Source: Pseudomonas putida
GTDB taxonomy: Bacteria; Pseudomonadota; Gammaproteobacteria; Pseudomonadales; Pseudomonadaceae
Assembly (NCBI RefSeq): GCF_003228315.1
Contig: NZ_CP029693.1
Location: 1,116,001 to 1,180,000 of the forward strand
Length of the DNA stretch: 64,000 nt
Reading direction: 5' to 3'
Part shown: piece after piece, positions 47,888 to 55,802 of the stretch
How the letters are laid out: every line of letters starts with the position of its first letter
How positions within the stretch are numbered: position 1 is the stretch's first letter
The notes under the pieces: generated by a model
Seen by the model: the letters and a program-made list of their open reading frames with translations, nothing else
What the model was told of the DNA's origin: nothing
Database searches by the model: none
Position numbers and translations under genes: made by a program

Positions 47888-48085
47888 AAACCGGCCTACC
47901 AAGAGCCGATATCCTGCCTGGCGAGGTTATCGCTACCGCGCCACTCACCTCTAGTTACGGCTGCCCGCTGGCATGCTTTTTACGGCACGCCAGCGATAGA
48001 AAGTCAACGCTGATGCGTAATTGCCATCATGGATGTTCTCGCAAACGGCACTCAAGGTTAGAATGGCGCGAATCAGGATGAGTCA

Positions 48086-49090
48086 ATGACCGACAACCCT
48101 CTCTCCCAAGCCGAATACGACGCCGTCACCGATGCCGCAGCGCACTGGTGCATGCGCTTGCATGCCGATGACTGCACCGCGCAGGAACGTCTGGCGTTCG
48201 AGCAATGGCGCGAGGCGCATCCGCTGCACGCGTTCGAGTACGAAGCCATGCTGGAAATCTGGGAGATCGCGGGGGATCTGCCTCGGCCTGAATCGATCGT
48301 TGTACCGATGGTGCAAACCAAACCTCAGTCATCATGGCGCACATACGGCATGGCTGCCGCAGTGTTCGCGCTGACCTTGCCTTTGGCGGCTTATGGCGGC
48401 TGGAACCTGGGCTGGCTGCCGAATTCGTACCAGCATTTCGAGGCCAGCAACAATGTGCGCCAGGTCACCCTGGAGGATGGCAGCCAGGTCGAGCTGAACC
48501 AGGGAAGCGAGCTGACCTACCGCAACTACAAGGACCGTCGCCAAGTCACGCTGAAAAAAGGCGAAGCCTTCTTCAGTGTCAGCCACGACACTTCACGACC
48601 CTTTGTCGTCAAAGCCGCTGAAGGCAAGATCCGGGTCACGGGTACCCAATTCAACGTGTGGATGTATCAGGATCAAGTGAAAGTGAACCTGATCGAAGGC
48701 TCGGTGCTGGTCAGCAGCAATGATGACCTGCCGGGAGACGGCTTGCGGCTGGGCCCATCGATGCAGGCGAGCTTTCACCATGGCGACTTCGTTCCACGGA
48801 TCAGCCAGACCTACGATGGCGACAACTCACTGGCCTGGCGCAGCGGCAAACTGGTGCTGGACAACCTGGCACTGAACGAGGCGTTGCCGCTGATCAATCG
48901 TTACCTGGAAACGCCACTGTTGCTGGCCGACAACAGCACCGGCGCGATCCGTATCGGCGGCATCTACAACATCAAGGAACTCAACACCCTGGTGACCACC
49001 CTGCCCAAGGTGCTGCCGGTCTACCTGACCCGCAACAAGGACGGCAATCCGGTCCTCAATTCGATCCCGCAACGCACCCCGAAAAGCTGA
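48086..49090 (+). CDS. FecR-family anti-sigma factor, orphan
   Basis: 334-residue FecR-like protein. It has an N-terminal cytoplasmic region with the DUF4880-like segment AAHWCMRLHADDCTAQERLA, one membrane helix (about 86-108), and a periplasmic FecR domain (TLEDGSQVELNQGSELTY, KKGEAFFSVSHDTSRPFVV). Such proteins bind an ECF sigma factor and relay a signal from a TonB-dependent receptor. No sigma-factor or receptor gene is adjacent: upstream is the large toxin-like gene and downstream a Fur-like gene. AGGATGAG precedes the ATG. Confidence 0.88.
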   Translation: MTDNPLSQAEYDAVTDAAAHWCMRLHADDCTAQERLAFEQWREAHPLHAFEYEAMLEIWEIAGDLPRPESIVVPMVQTKPQSSWRTYGMAAAVFALTLPLAAYGGWNLGWLPNSYQHFEASNNVRQVTLEDGSQVELNQGSELTYRNYKDRRQVTLKKGEAFFSVSHDTSRPFVVKAAEGKIRVTGTQFNVWMYQDQVKVNLIEGSVLVSSNDDLPGDGLRLGPSMQASFHHGDFVPRISQTYDGDNSLAWRSGKLVLDNLALNEALPLINRYLETPLLLADNSTGAIRIGGIYNIKELNTLVTTLPKVLPVYLTRNKDGNPVLNSIPQRTPKS

Positions 49091-49456
49091 AAGCCGCTAC
49101 CCTCGCGGGTGCGGCCTTCATGTATCGCTTAAACAACCCTCACTTCATTTCGCAGCCACCTTCCCGGCTTTCTCATCCTGTTCGCGAATGGTCCAGGCCA
49201 TGGGGGGTGTTTTGCGGATCCTTCGGATCAAACGCCACGCGCCAGACGTTCTCTGTCCGCTGCAGCGCTTCCATGACGCTCTGGAAATGCACAAGGAATT
49301 AAGCGACAGGACCGCCATTCAGTGAAGTCTTATGAATGGTTGAGGCCACCATGACGAAATTTCTACATCTGAATCTTCATGATTAAGGTCGCTCATACGT
49401 CTTGTCATGCAAGCGCACCCATTTTTCCTGATCAGGCTCTGAAAAGGAGTTTTTCC
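49091..49456. other. Intergenic region with coding remnant
   Basis: 366 bases. A weak hairpin follows the fecR stop (about 49090-49120, AAGCCGC/GCGGCCTT, no T run). The middle holds the frameshifted remnant listed separately. The 3' part contains the leader of the Fur-like gene. Confidence 0.5.
49145..49297 (-). pseudogene. Short frameshifted coding remnant
   Basis: On the minus strand a reading frame from about 49297 encodes a peptide ending VWRVAFDPKDPQNTP. It then runs into a stop unless one base shifts at the six-C run near 49200. After that shift the frame reads MAWTIREQDEKAGKVAAK to the TGA at 49145. The two pieces look protein-like and join exactly at a homopolymer. I do not know the parent protein. 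It may be the C-terminus of a decayed gene or a sequencing indel. Confidence 0.35.
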
Positions 49457-49828
49457 ATGTACAACTCGCAACTGCCAGCGGACGGTGGAAACGCACCCAA
49501 GAAAGCTTCCATCGAAGTCGGTGTTTTCGAGCAGCGTACCGAGCGCCAAGGCAATGAGCGGATCCGCTTTCTGCTCAAGAGTTTTGGCCTGCGAACCAGT
49601 CTGATTCGTCTCAAAGTCATCGACGCGCTGCTGACCGCCGCTGAAAGCGACCGCAGCCTGGGCGTGCGCGGGGTGCACACGCATTTGCTGGAACTGGATA
49701 TTCCCCTGTCGTTCCTGAGCGTGCGCGAAGTGTTGAAACGCCTCAACAGCGAAGGCGTGATCGTGCTCAATGCCGATAAAAGCTACAGCCTGGATCCGCG
49801 TGCCGCGGCGGTGCTGCTGCAGCACTGA
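49457..49828 (+). CDS. Fur-like winged-helix DNA-binding protein
   Basis: 123-residue protein whose centre resembles the Fur N-terminal winged helix: LRTSLIRLKVIDALL followed by GVHTHLLELDIPLSFLSVREVLKRLNSEGVIV. That parallels the Fur pattern in which a recognition helix containing S/A-x-x-TVYR is followed by the wing. The C-terminal dimerisation and metal-binding half of Fur (His/Cys motifs) is absent. ATG 49457 is preceded by AAAAGGAG. Upstream in-frame sequence to 49379 is unsupported. A regulator of unknown targets. Confidence 0.7.
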   Translation: MYNSQLPADGGNAPKKASIEVGVFEQRTERQGNERIRFLLKSFGLRTSLIRLKVIDALLTAAESDRSLGVRGVHTHLLELDIPLSFLSVREVLKRLNSEGVIVLNADKSYSLDPRAAAVLLQH

Positions 49829-49837
49829 GCAAATCTT

Positions 49838-49936
49838 CTGTAGAAGCGAGCTTGCTCGCGATGGTTGTCAACGATGACGCTGGAAGCCTGATACCCGTGG
49901 CGCCCTCTGGTTCATCGCGACAGGCTCGCTCCTACA
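49838..49936. repeat. Degenerate REP doublet (REPIN)
   Basis: CTGTAGAAGCGAGCTTGCTCGCGATGG with its mirror ATCGCGACAGGCTCGCTCCTACAA. Compared with the other copies it has GAAGC for GGAGC and a missing base in the right arm, so it looks decayed. It lies between convergent genes. Confidence 0.8.
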
Positions 49937-49945
49937 ATAGATTGC

Positions 49946-50134
49946 TCAGGGCTTGACCTTGCGGCGCATCACACCATTGATGACCACCACGATCACCGCC
50001 ACGCCAATGGCGATGTACTGGAACACTTTTTCGCTGATCACCCCGATGTTCTGCAAATACGACAGACCAAACATGATCCCCAGCACGACCAGGGCGATCA
50101 GAAGGGAGTATTTCAAACGTTGCGACTGGGTCAT
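49946..50134 (-). CDS. Small two-helix membrane protein
   Basis: 62-residue protein with two transmembrane helices (about 9-24 and 37-54: KYSLLIALVVLGIMFGLSY and QYIAIGVAVIVVVINGVM) and a basic C-terminus RRKVKP. The start at 50134 is chosen for the AGGAAAGG site. An upstream ATG at 50188 would add 18 polar residues before the first helix and is less likely. Function unknown. Confidence 0.75.
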   Translation of the reverse strand: MTQSQRLKYSLLIALVVLGIMFGLSYLQNIGVISEKVFQYIAIGVAVIVVVINGVMRRKVKP

Positions 50135-50291
50135 TGGCCTTTCCTGAAACTGATGAATGTATCCGCTTTGTATCCGACCCCATACCAAGTCCCTACCGTT
50201 TTGCGGGGATGCGGCGCCGGGCGCGGGGTCTCATGTTACAGCCGATGAAGATTTTTGGCTTTATCACGGCGATAACCATGAGGATTTACAC

Positions 50292-50432
50292 ATGTTGCGT
50301 CGAATCACATTGCTGATTCCCCTGCTGGCCCTGCTTTCCCTGAGTGGCTGTATCGTTTTCCCCCACGGCGGCTGGCACCATGACCACCACTACGATGACC
50401 GGGGCGGGCCGGGTTACTACTACCATCGTTGA
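50292..50432 (+). CDS. 46-residue His/Tyr-rich lipoprotein
   Basis: Tiny lipoprotein: charged start MLRR, a hydrophobic core and lipobox LSLSGC place the lipidated cysteine at residue 20. The 26-residue mature part is rich in His, Gly, Asp and Tyr (HGGWHHDHHYDD, GPGYYYHR), a composition able to bind metals. ATG 50292 follows GAGG at 8 bases. Similar very short lipoproteins occur in pseudomonads; function unknown. A hairpin without a T run lies near 50486-50509. Confidence 0.72.
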   Translation: MLRRITLLIPLLALLSLSGCIVFPHGGWHHDHHYDDRGGPGYYYHR

Positions 50433-50676
50433 CGTTTCTCCATCACTGAGTCTTCCCGTCCTTCTACTTCCCAAACCCTGAATCCCTGAGCGCCTGATCC
50501 GGCGCTCAGCGGCCGACCTGACAAACTTGTAATCCCCACCTCATCTTCCCGACAGCTTTGGTCTACGATCATGAAGCTGCCCGGTTTGTATTAATTGGAA
50601 ACAAACCTTGAAAGCCTGCCCGGAAAAACCGGTCAGAATGCGTTCTTTTTCGCCCGCCATCCGGAAACATGCCGAC

Positions 50677-51123
50677 ATGCGAACCTCTCTGCGCCTGGCT
50701 GCCTTGAGCGCCCTCCTTCTTTCTTCCCTGGCCCAGGCGGCCGACCTGATTCCGATCGAGGTCCATCGTGATGCCAACTGCGGTTGCTGCAAAAAATGGA
50801 TCAGCCACCTGCAAGCCAATGGTTTCAAGGTCGAAGACCATGTCGAAACCAACATGAGTGAGTTCAAGCAGCAACACGGCGTACCGCCGCGCCTGGCGTC
50901 GTGCCACACGACCTTGATCAACGGCAAATTCGTCGAAGGCCATGTGCCAGCCGACCAGGTGCTGGCCCTGAGCAAGCGCGACGACCTGCTGGGTGTCGCG
51001 GCTCCCGGCATGCCCATGGGTTCGCCTGGCATGGAAATGGACGGCATGAGCGATGCCTACCAAGTGATCGGTCTGAAGAAAGACGGCACGGATGTGGTCG
51101 TGGCGGACTACCCCGCCCATTGA
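50677..51123 (+). CDS. DUF411 metal-binding protein
   Basis: 148-residue exported protein. A signal peptide (RTSLRLAALSALLLSSLAQA) precedes the DUF411 core, with the conserved CGCCKKWISHLQANGF and a later LASCHTTLINGKFVEGHVPAD. Members bind copper and other soft metals and are often near copper-resistance genes; here none are seen, so a metal role is by family only. Alternative in-frame starts at 50638 and 50608 would put extra residues before the signal peptide. The stop overlaps the next gene. Confidence 0.82.
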   Translation: MRTSLRLAALSALLLSSLAQAADLIPIEVHRDANCGCCKKWISHLQANGFKVEDHVETNMSEFKQQHGVPPRLASCHTTLINGKFVEGHVPADQVLALSKRDDLLGVAAPGMPMGSPGMEMDGMSDAYQVIGLKKDGTDVVVADYPAH

Positions 51124-51557
51124 TCTTCGGCGCTTACCTCGGTCTGTTCCTCGCGGCGTTTGGCGCCGCGACGCTATTGCCCCTGCAATCCGAAGCGGTG
51201 CTGGTGGGGCTGCTGCTCAGCGACAAGTATTGGCTGTGGTCGCTGCTGGCGGTGGCGACCCTGGGCAATGTCCTCGGCTCGCTGGTGAACTGGAGGTTGG
51301 GACGGGCCATCGAACGCTTCCGTGACCGGCGCTGGTTTCCCGTCAGCCCGGCTCATTTGGAAAAGGCCCGGATTCACTATCAGCGCTACGGGCACTGGTC
51401 GCTGCTGCTCAGTTGGCTGCCGGTGATCGGCGATCCGCTGACCCTGGTCGCCGGGGTGATGCGCGAACCGCTGGGACGTTTCCTGCTGATCGTGACCCTG
51501 GCCAAGGGTGCCCGTTACGGCGCATTGGCCCTGATCACCCTTGGCTGGACGGGTTGA
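51120..51557 (+). CDS. YqaA-type SNARE-associated (DedA-like) membrane protein
   Basis: 145-residue inner-membrane protein of the YqaA branch of the DedA/SNARE-associated superfamily. The core LPVIGDPLTLVAGVMREPLGRF and an earlier GNVLGSLVNWRLGRAIE are typical. Roles in lipid flipping or proton-motive-force maintenance are suggested for the superfamily. The likely start is TTG at 51120, which overlaps the preceding stop (TTGA); the next in-frame ATG is inside the domain. Coupled translation with DUF411 is implied. Confidence 0.82.
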   Translation: MIFGAYLGLFLAAFGAATLLPLQSEAVLVGLLLSDKYWLWSLLAVATLGNVLGSLVNWRLGRAIERFRDRRWFPVSPAHLEKARIHYQRYGHWSLLLSWLPVIGDPLTLVAGVMREPLGRFLLIVTLAKGARYGALALITLGWTG

Positions 51558-51640
51558 ACCAACCGGCGTGGCGATTGCCTGTTTAATGTCGCCCTAATCC
51601 TGTCGATCCAGCATCGGCGGATTTTCACCGGAGTTCATCC

Positions 51641-52666
51641 ATGCCCTCGCTTCTCGCTCGCTGGCTACCCGGCCTGCTGCTGACCGCCACCCTGCCCCTC
51701 ATCGCTCACGCCGAAGCCCCTGCATACGGGCCCGAGCTGCAAGGCTTCGAGTACCCCTACACCGTCAAGCATTTCGCCTTCCAGTCCCAGGGCAAATCCC
51801 TGCAAATGGGCTACATGGACATTGCCGCCCATGGCAAGGCCAATGGCCGCAGCGTGGTGCTGATGCACGGCAAGAACTTCTGTGGCGCCACTTGGGAAAC
51901 TTCGATCAAGGCGCTGAGCGACGCTGGTTACCGGGTCATCGCCCCGGATCAGATCGGCTTCTGCACCTCCAGCAAACCGGACAACTACCAGTACAGCTTC
52001 CAGCAATTGGCCAGCAACACCCAGCAATTGCTCAAGGCCCTCGGCATCCAGAAGGCCACCCTGCTCGGCCACTCCACCGGTGGCATGCTCGCCACCCGCT
52101 ATGCCCTGCAATATCCCGAGCAGGTCGAACAACTGGCACTGGTCAACCCCATCGGCCTTGAAGACTGGAAAGCACTTGGCGTGCCGTATCGCACGGTCGA
52201 TCAATGGTACGAGCGCGAACTGAAGCTCAGCGCCGACGGCATCCGTACCTATGAACGCAACACCTATTACGGCGGGCGCTGGAAGCCTGAATTCGATCGA
52301 TGGGTCGACATGCTCGCCGGGCTCAACAAAGGCCCGGGGCATACGCAAGTCGCGTGGAATTCGGCCCTGATCTACGACATGATCTTCACCCAGCCGGTCT
52401 ACTACGAATTCCACAACCTGAAGATGCCCACCCTGCTGTTGATCGGGACCTCCGACACCACGGCCATTGGCAGTGATATCGCGCCGCCCGAGGTCAAGGC
52501 AAAACTCGGTCATTACGACCAGTTGGGTAAACAGGTGGCAAAACTGATTCCCCAATCGACCCTCGTGGAATTTCCAGGCTTGGGCCACGCGCCGCAGATG
52601 GAAGAACCAGCGCAGTTCCACAAGGCGTTGATTGACTGGCTGAACAAAACCAATCCCGTGCGTTGA
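51641..52666 (+). CDS. Exported alpha/beta hydrolase
   Basis: 341-residue serine hydrolase. A signal peptide ends near AHAEA. The oxyanion loop VVLMHGKNFCGATW, nucleophile elbow LLGHSTGGM, acid region GTSDTTAIG and the histidine in GLGHAPQMEEP complete a classic triad. Its relatives are soluble epoxide-hydrolase or haloperoxidase-like enzymes, and the substrate is unknown. GGAG lies before the ATG. The next gene starts 13 bases after the stop, suggesting an operon with the 2-hydroxyacid dehydrogenase. Confidence 0.86.
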   Translation: MPSLLARWLPGLLLTATLPLIAHAEAPAYGPELQGFEYPYTVKHFAFQSQGKSLQMGYMDIAAHGKANGRSVVLMHGKNFCGATWETSIKALSDAGYRVIAPDQIGFCTSSKPDNYQYSFQQLASNTQQLLKALGIQKATLLGHSTGGMLATRYALQYPEQVEQLALVNPIGLEDWKALGVPYRTVDQWYERELKLSADGIRTYERNTYYGGRWKPEFDRWVDMLAGLNKGPGHTQVAWNSALIYDMIFTQPVYYEFHNLKMPTLLLIGTSDTTAIGSDIAPPEVKAKLGHYDQLGKQVAKLIPQSTLVEFPGLGHAPQMEEPAQFHKALIDWLNKTNPVR

Positions 52667-52679
52667 AGAGGTAAGACTG

Positions 52680-53633
52680 ATGGCGGTGCAGATTGCAGTG
52701 ATTGACGATTGGCAGGCTGTCGCCCGCGATGTGGTCGATTGGTCGGTACTCGATTCGATCGGCGAGGTGAGTTTCATCCACGACTACCCCGCCGATAACG
52801 AAACACTGGCCAAACGCCTGGCTGATTTCGAGGTGATTTGCGTCATGCGCGAGCGCACCCGCTTCGACGCACAGCTGCTTGCAAGCTTGCCCAGACTCAA
52901 GCTTCTGGTGACCGGGGGCATGCGTAACTTCGCCCTCGACCTGGAGGCCGCCAAGGCCTTGGGCATCCAGGTCTGTGGCAGCGACAGCTACAAGCACGCC
53001 GCGCCCGAACTGACCTGGGCGCTGATCATGGCGGCGACCCGCAATCTGGTGAAGGAAGCCAACGCCTTGCGTGCAGGCCTCTGGCAGCAAGGGCTGGGGG
53101 GCGACTTGCATGGCAAGACCCTGGCGGTGCTCGGCCTTGGCAGCATCGGCCAGCGTGTCGCGCAGTTCGGCCAGGTGTTCGGCATGCGCGTGATCGCCTG
53201 GAGTGAAAACCTCACCGCCGAACGGGCTGCGCAAGCGGGCGTAACCTATGTCAGCAAGCAGGAACTGTTCGAACAGGCCGACGTGTTGTCGGTGCATCTG
53301 GTCCTCAGCGAGCGCTCCCGCGGGCTGGTGGACGCAGAGGCCCTGAGCTGGATGAAGCCCACCGCGCTTTTGGTCAACACCGCACGCGGGCCGATTGTCG
53401 ACGAATCGGCCTTGATCAAGGCCCTGCAGAAACGACGCCTGGGCGGTGCAGCGCTGGATGTGTTCGAAGTCGAACCGCTGCCACCTCATCATCCGTTCAG
53501 GACCCTGGAGAATGTTTTGGCGACGCCACATGTGGGCTATGTCAGCCAGCAGAACTACCAGCTGTTTTTCTCGCAGATGATCGAAGACATTCAGGCGTGG
53601 GCGGCGGGTACGCAGATCCGCCTTTTGAACTGA
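52680..53633 (+). CDS. D-2-hydroxyacid dehydrogenase
   Basis: 317-residue NAD(P)-dependent dehydrogenase of the D-isomer-specific 2-hydroxyacid family. The Rossmann GLGSIGQRVAQFGQVFGMRV, the catalytic Arg in NTARGPIVDE, Glu in FEVEPLPPHHP and His in TPHVGYVSQQNY are in order. It could act on glyoxylate, phosphoglycerate-like or other 2-oxoacids; the true substrate is unclear. AGAGG precedes the ATG. It lies 13 bases after the hydrolase gene, likely an operon. Confidence 0.88.
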   Translation: MAVQIAVIDDWQAVARDVVDWSVLDSIGEVSFIHDYPADNETLAKRLADFEVICVMRERTRFDAQLLASLPRLKLLVTGGMRNFALDLEAAKALGIQVCGSDSYKHAAPELTWALIMAATRNLVKEANALRAGLWQQGLGGDLHGKTLAVLGLGSIGQRVAQFGQVFGMRVIAWSENLTAERAAQAGVTYVSKQELFEQADVLSVHLVLSERSRGLVDAEALSWMKPTALLVNTARGPIVDESALIKALQKRRLGGAALDVFEVEPLPPHHPFRTLENVLATPHVGYVSQQNYQLFFSQMIEDIQAWAAGTQIRLLN

Positions 53634-53648
53634 CACCGCGTTATCGTT

Positions 53649-53707
53649 CTTCGCGAGCAGGCTCGCTCCCACAATGGTCTCCTGTGGGAGCGAGCCTGCT
53701 CGCGAAG
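53649..53707. repeat. REP pair in reversed (outward) polarity
   Basis: Here the arms read CTTCGCGAGCAGGCTCGCTCC first, then GGAGCGAGCCTGCTCGCGAAG. This is the opposite arrangement from every other pair in the window, and the arms are separated by only about 10 bases. It lies just after the 2-hydroxyacid dehydrogenase stop. Confidence 0.9.
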
Positions 53708-54201
53708 AGGCCCGCACTCACACCACAACAGCCCAAATCATGCACCGCAATGGTGCACCGCAACTGTTCACCCACGCACACTGATGTGACATTTGTGCTT
53801 CATTTCCTGCCAATTTCCCAAAAAAAACTGCACTTCGTCGGTGCGTTTGCCCCCTTTTCCGGCACGTCCGTTCCGCTTTAAACCGATTGTCGAACAATTT
53901 TGCCATTCGCGCTTTACCGCTCTAAGTTCTGGTCTAGGCTCAGTTTCGCGAGGCGAAACCGGCCGGTCACAAAGCGGAAAAATATTCGAAACTTTTGCTG
54001 TTAGTGGCCGGTCGACTGAAAGGACGGTGCGTTGCGACTGGTGCATTCCTTGCAATGGTTAATTCACCCATTCTGCTTGCGCGCATGGGCAGTGTTTTGC
54101 TCACCGATGCGGGGCGCATTTGTGCCCGACCACAGGACGTGGATTTTCAGGAATACCGTTTGCCAGAGCTAAGAATTAGATCAACAACACGGGAGATTCA
54201 T
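53708..54201. other. Leader region upstream of the glgA operon
   Basis: About 494 bases before glgA. Inverted repeats seen: ATTGTCGAACAAT (near 53887-53899) and GTTTCGC/GCGAAAC (near 53943-53959). Either could be an operator. No gene with a ribosome site is seen. The length suggests a long regulated leader or more than one promoter. Confidence 0.45.
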
Positions 54202-55788
54202 ATGATCAGTGCGGCATTGGATGTACAGGGAGAACGTGCTCACCAGCATGTCGGCGAATCGAGCGTCCTGATTGCTCCCACTGCTAAATCGATCAGCGTT
54301 CCCGGCGCGAGGGCGCTGACACCTGCGGCCAGTCAGAATCCGAACCGGAAGAAAGTGTTGTTCGTCACCTCGGAGATTGCCGATCTGGTCAAGACCGGCG
54401 GCCTGGGTGACGTGTCTGCCGCCCTGCCCCGGGCCATGACCCACCTGCACGACGTGCGCGTGTTGATCCCCGGTTACCCGCAAGTGATGCACAGCGAAAA
54501 TCCGATTCATATCATCGGCGAACTGGGTGGGCATGCGGCGCTGCCACCCTGCAAGATCGGGCGCATGGACATGCCCGATGGCCTGGTGATCTACGTGTTG
54601 ATCTGCCCCGAGCTCTACGAACGTGAAGGCTCGCCCTACGGCGCCAACAATGGCCGCGACTGGCCGGACAACCACATCCGTTTCGCTCGCCTGGGCCTGG
54701 CCGCCGCCGACATCGCCGCCAACCTGGCGCAAATCCACTGGTGCCCGGACCTGGTGCACGCCCATGACTGGCCCGCCGGCCTGGCGCCTGCGTACATGCA
54801 CTGGCGCGGGCAGCGCACGCCGACCCTGTTCACCATCCATAACCTGGCCTACCAGGGCGTGACCAGCCTGGGCTCGTGCCCTGAACTGGGCATTCCCCAG
54901 CACGCCCTGCAGCAGGAAGGCATGGAGTTCTACGGCAAGATGTCGTTCCTCAAGGCCGGCATGGCCTATTCGAGCCACATCACCACGGTGAGTGCCACCT
55001 ACGCCCAGGAAATCACCACCCCGGCCTTCGGTTGCGGCCTCGACGGTTTCCTCGCCGCCAAGACCCAGCAAGGCCAACTCAGCGGCATTCCCAACGGCAT
55101 CGACGAAAGCTGGGATTCGGCCACCGATACGCACCTGTTCCGCCCATTCCCTATCGGCGATTGGGAAGGCAAGGCGGTCAACGCTGCCCACGTGCGCAAA
55201 CTGTTTGGTCTGGAAGACTCCGAAGGCCCGCTGTTCGCCGTGGTCTCGCGACTGGTCTACCAGAAAGGCCTGGACCTGACCGAAGCGGTCTCCGGCTACA
55301 TCGTCAAGAATGGCGGGCAAATCGCGATCATCGGTCGCGGCGAGCCGGAAGAGGAACAGGCCATGCGCGAACTGGCCCTGCGTTTTCCCGGGCAGATCGG
55401 GGTGCGCATCGGCTTTAATGAAACCGACGCCCGGCGCATGTTTGCCGGCAGCGACTTCCTGCTGATGCCGTCGCGCTATGAACCCTGCGGCCTGAGCCAG
55501 ATGTATGCCCAGCGTTTCGGTTCCCTGCCGGTGGCGCGCAATACCGGTGGCCTGGCCGACACCATCGACAATGGCGTGACCGGCTTCCTGTTCGACGAAT
55601 CGACGGTGGAGAGCTACGAGGAAGCCCTGAGCCGTGCCTTCAAGGTGTTCGCCTTCCCCGAGCTGCTCAACGCCATGCGCTGCCGGGCCATGACGCAACC
55701 TTTCAACTGGTGCCAGGCCGTCGAACCCTACGCCGAACTCTATGAACAGCTCGTCGCCCGGGCACTGGGGAAATCGCACAAACAGTAA
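54202..55788 (+). CDS. glgA: Glycogen synthase (ADP-glucose)
   Basis: Glucosyltransferase of the GT5 family, about 528 residues, that extends alpha-1,4-glucan from ADP-glucose. The ADP-binding KTGGLGDVSAALPRAM is near residue 60. HDWPAGLAPAYMHWRG, the middle-domain GIPNGIDESWD and the C-terminal SRYEPCGLSQMYAQRFGSLP with ARNTGGLADTIDNG are all typical. An N-terminal extension of about 50 residues precedes the synthase fold. GGGAG lies 6-7 bases before the ATG at 54202. First gene of the glycogen/trehalose operon. Confidence 0.94.
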   Translation: MISAALDVQGERAHQHVGESSVLIAPTAKSISVPGARALTPAASQNPNRKKVLFVTSEIADLVKTGGLGDVSAALPRAMTHLHDVRVLIPGYPQVMHSENPIHIIGELGGHAALPPCKIGRMDMPDGLVIYVLICPELYEREGSPYGANNGRDWPDNHIRFARLGLAAADIAANLAQIHWCPDLVHAHDWPAGLAPAYMHWRGQRTPTLFTIHNLAYQGVTSLGSCPELGIPQHALQQEGMEFYGKMSFLKAGMAYSSHITTVSATYAQEITTPAFGCGLDGFLAAKTQQGQLSGIPNGIDESWDSATDTHLFRPFPIGDWEGKAVNAAHVRKLFGLEDSEGPLFAVVSRLVYQKGLDLTEAVSGYIVKNGGQIAIIGRGEPEEEQAMRELALRFPGQIGVRIGFNETDARRMFAGSDFLLMPSRYEPCGLSQMYAQRFGSLPVARNTGGLADTIDNGVTGFLFDESTVESYEEALSRAFKVFAFPELLNAMRCRAMTQPFNWCQAVEPYAELYEQLVARALGKSHKQ

Positions 55789-55802
55789 AAGAGGCTTTCA
55801 AG

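Noticed and set aside
53995..54201. In-frame N-terminal extension of GlgA
   Set aside because: The real start at 54202 has a good ribosome site; the extension has no family similarity.
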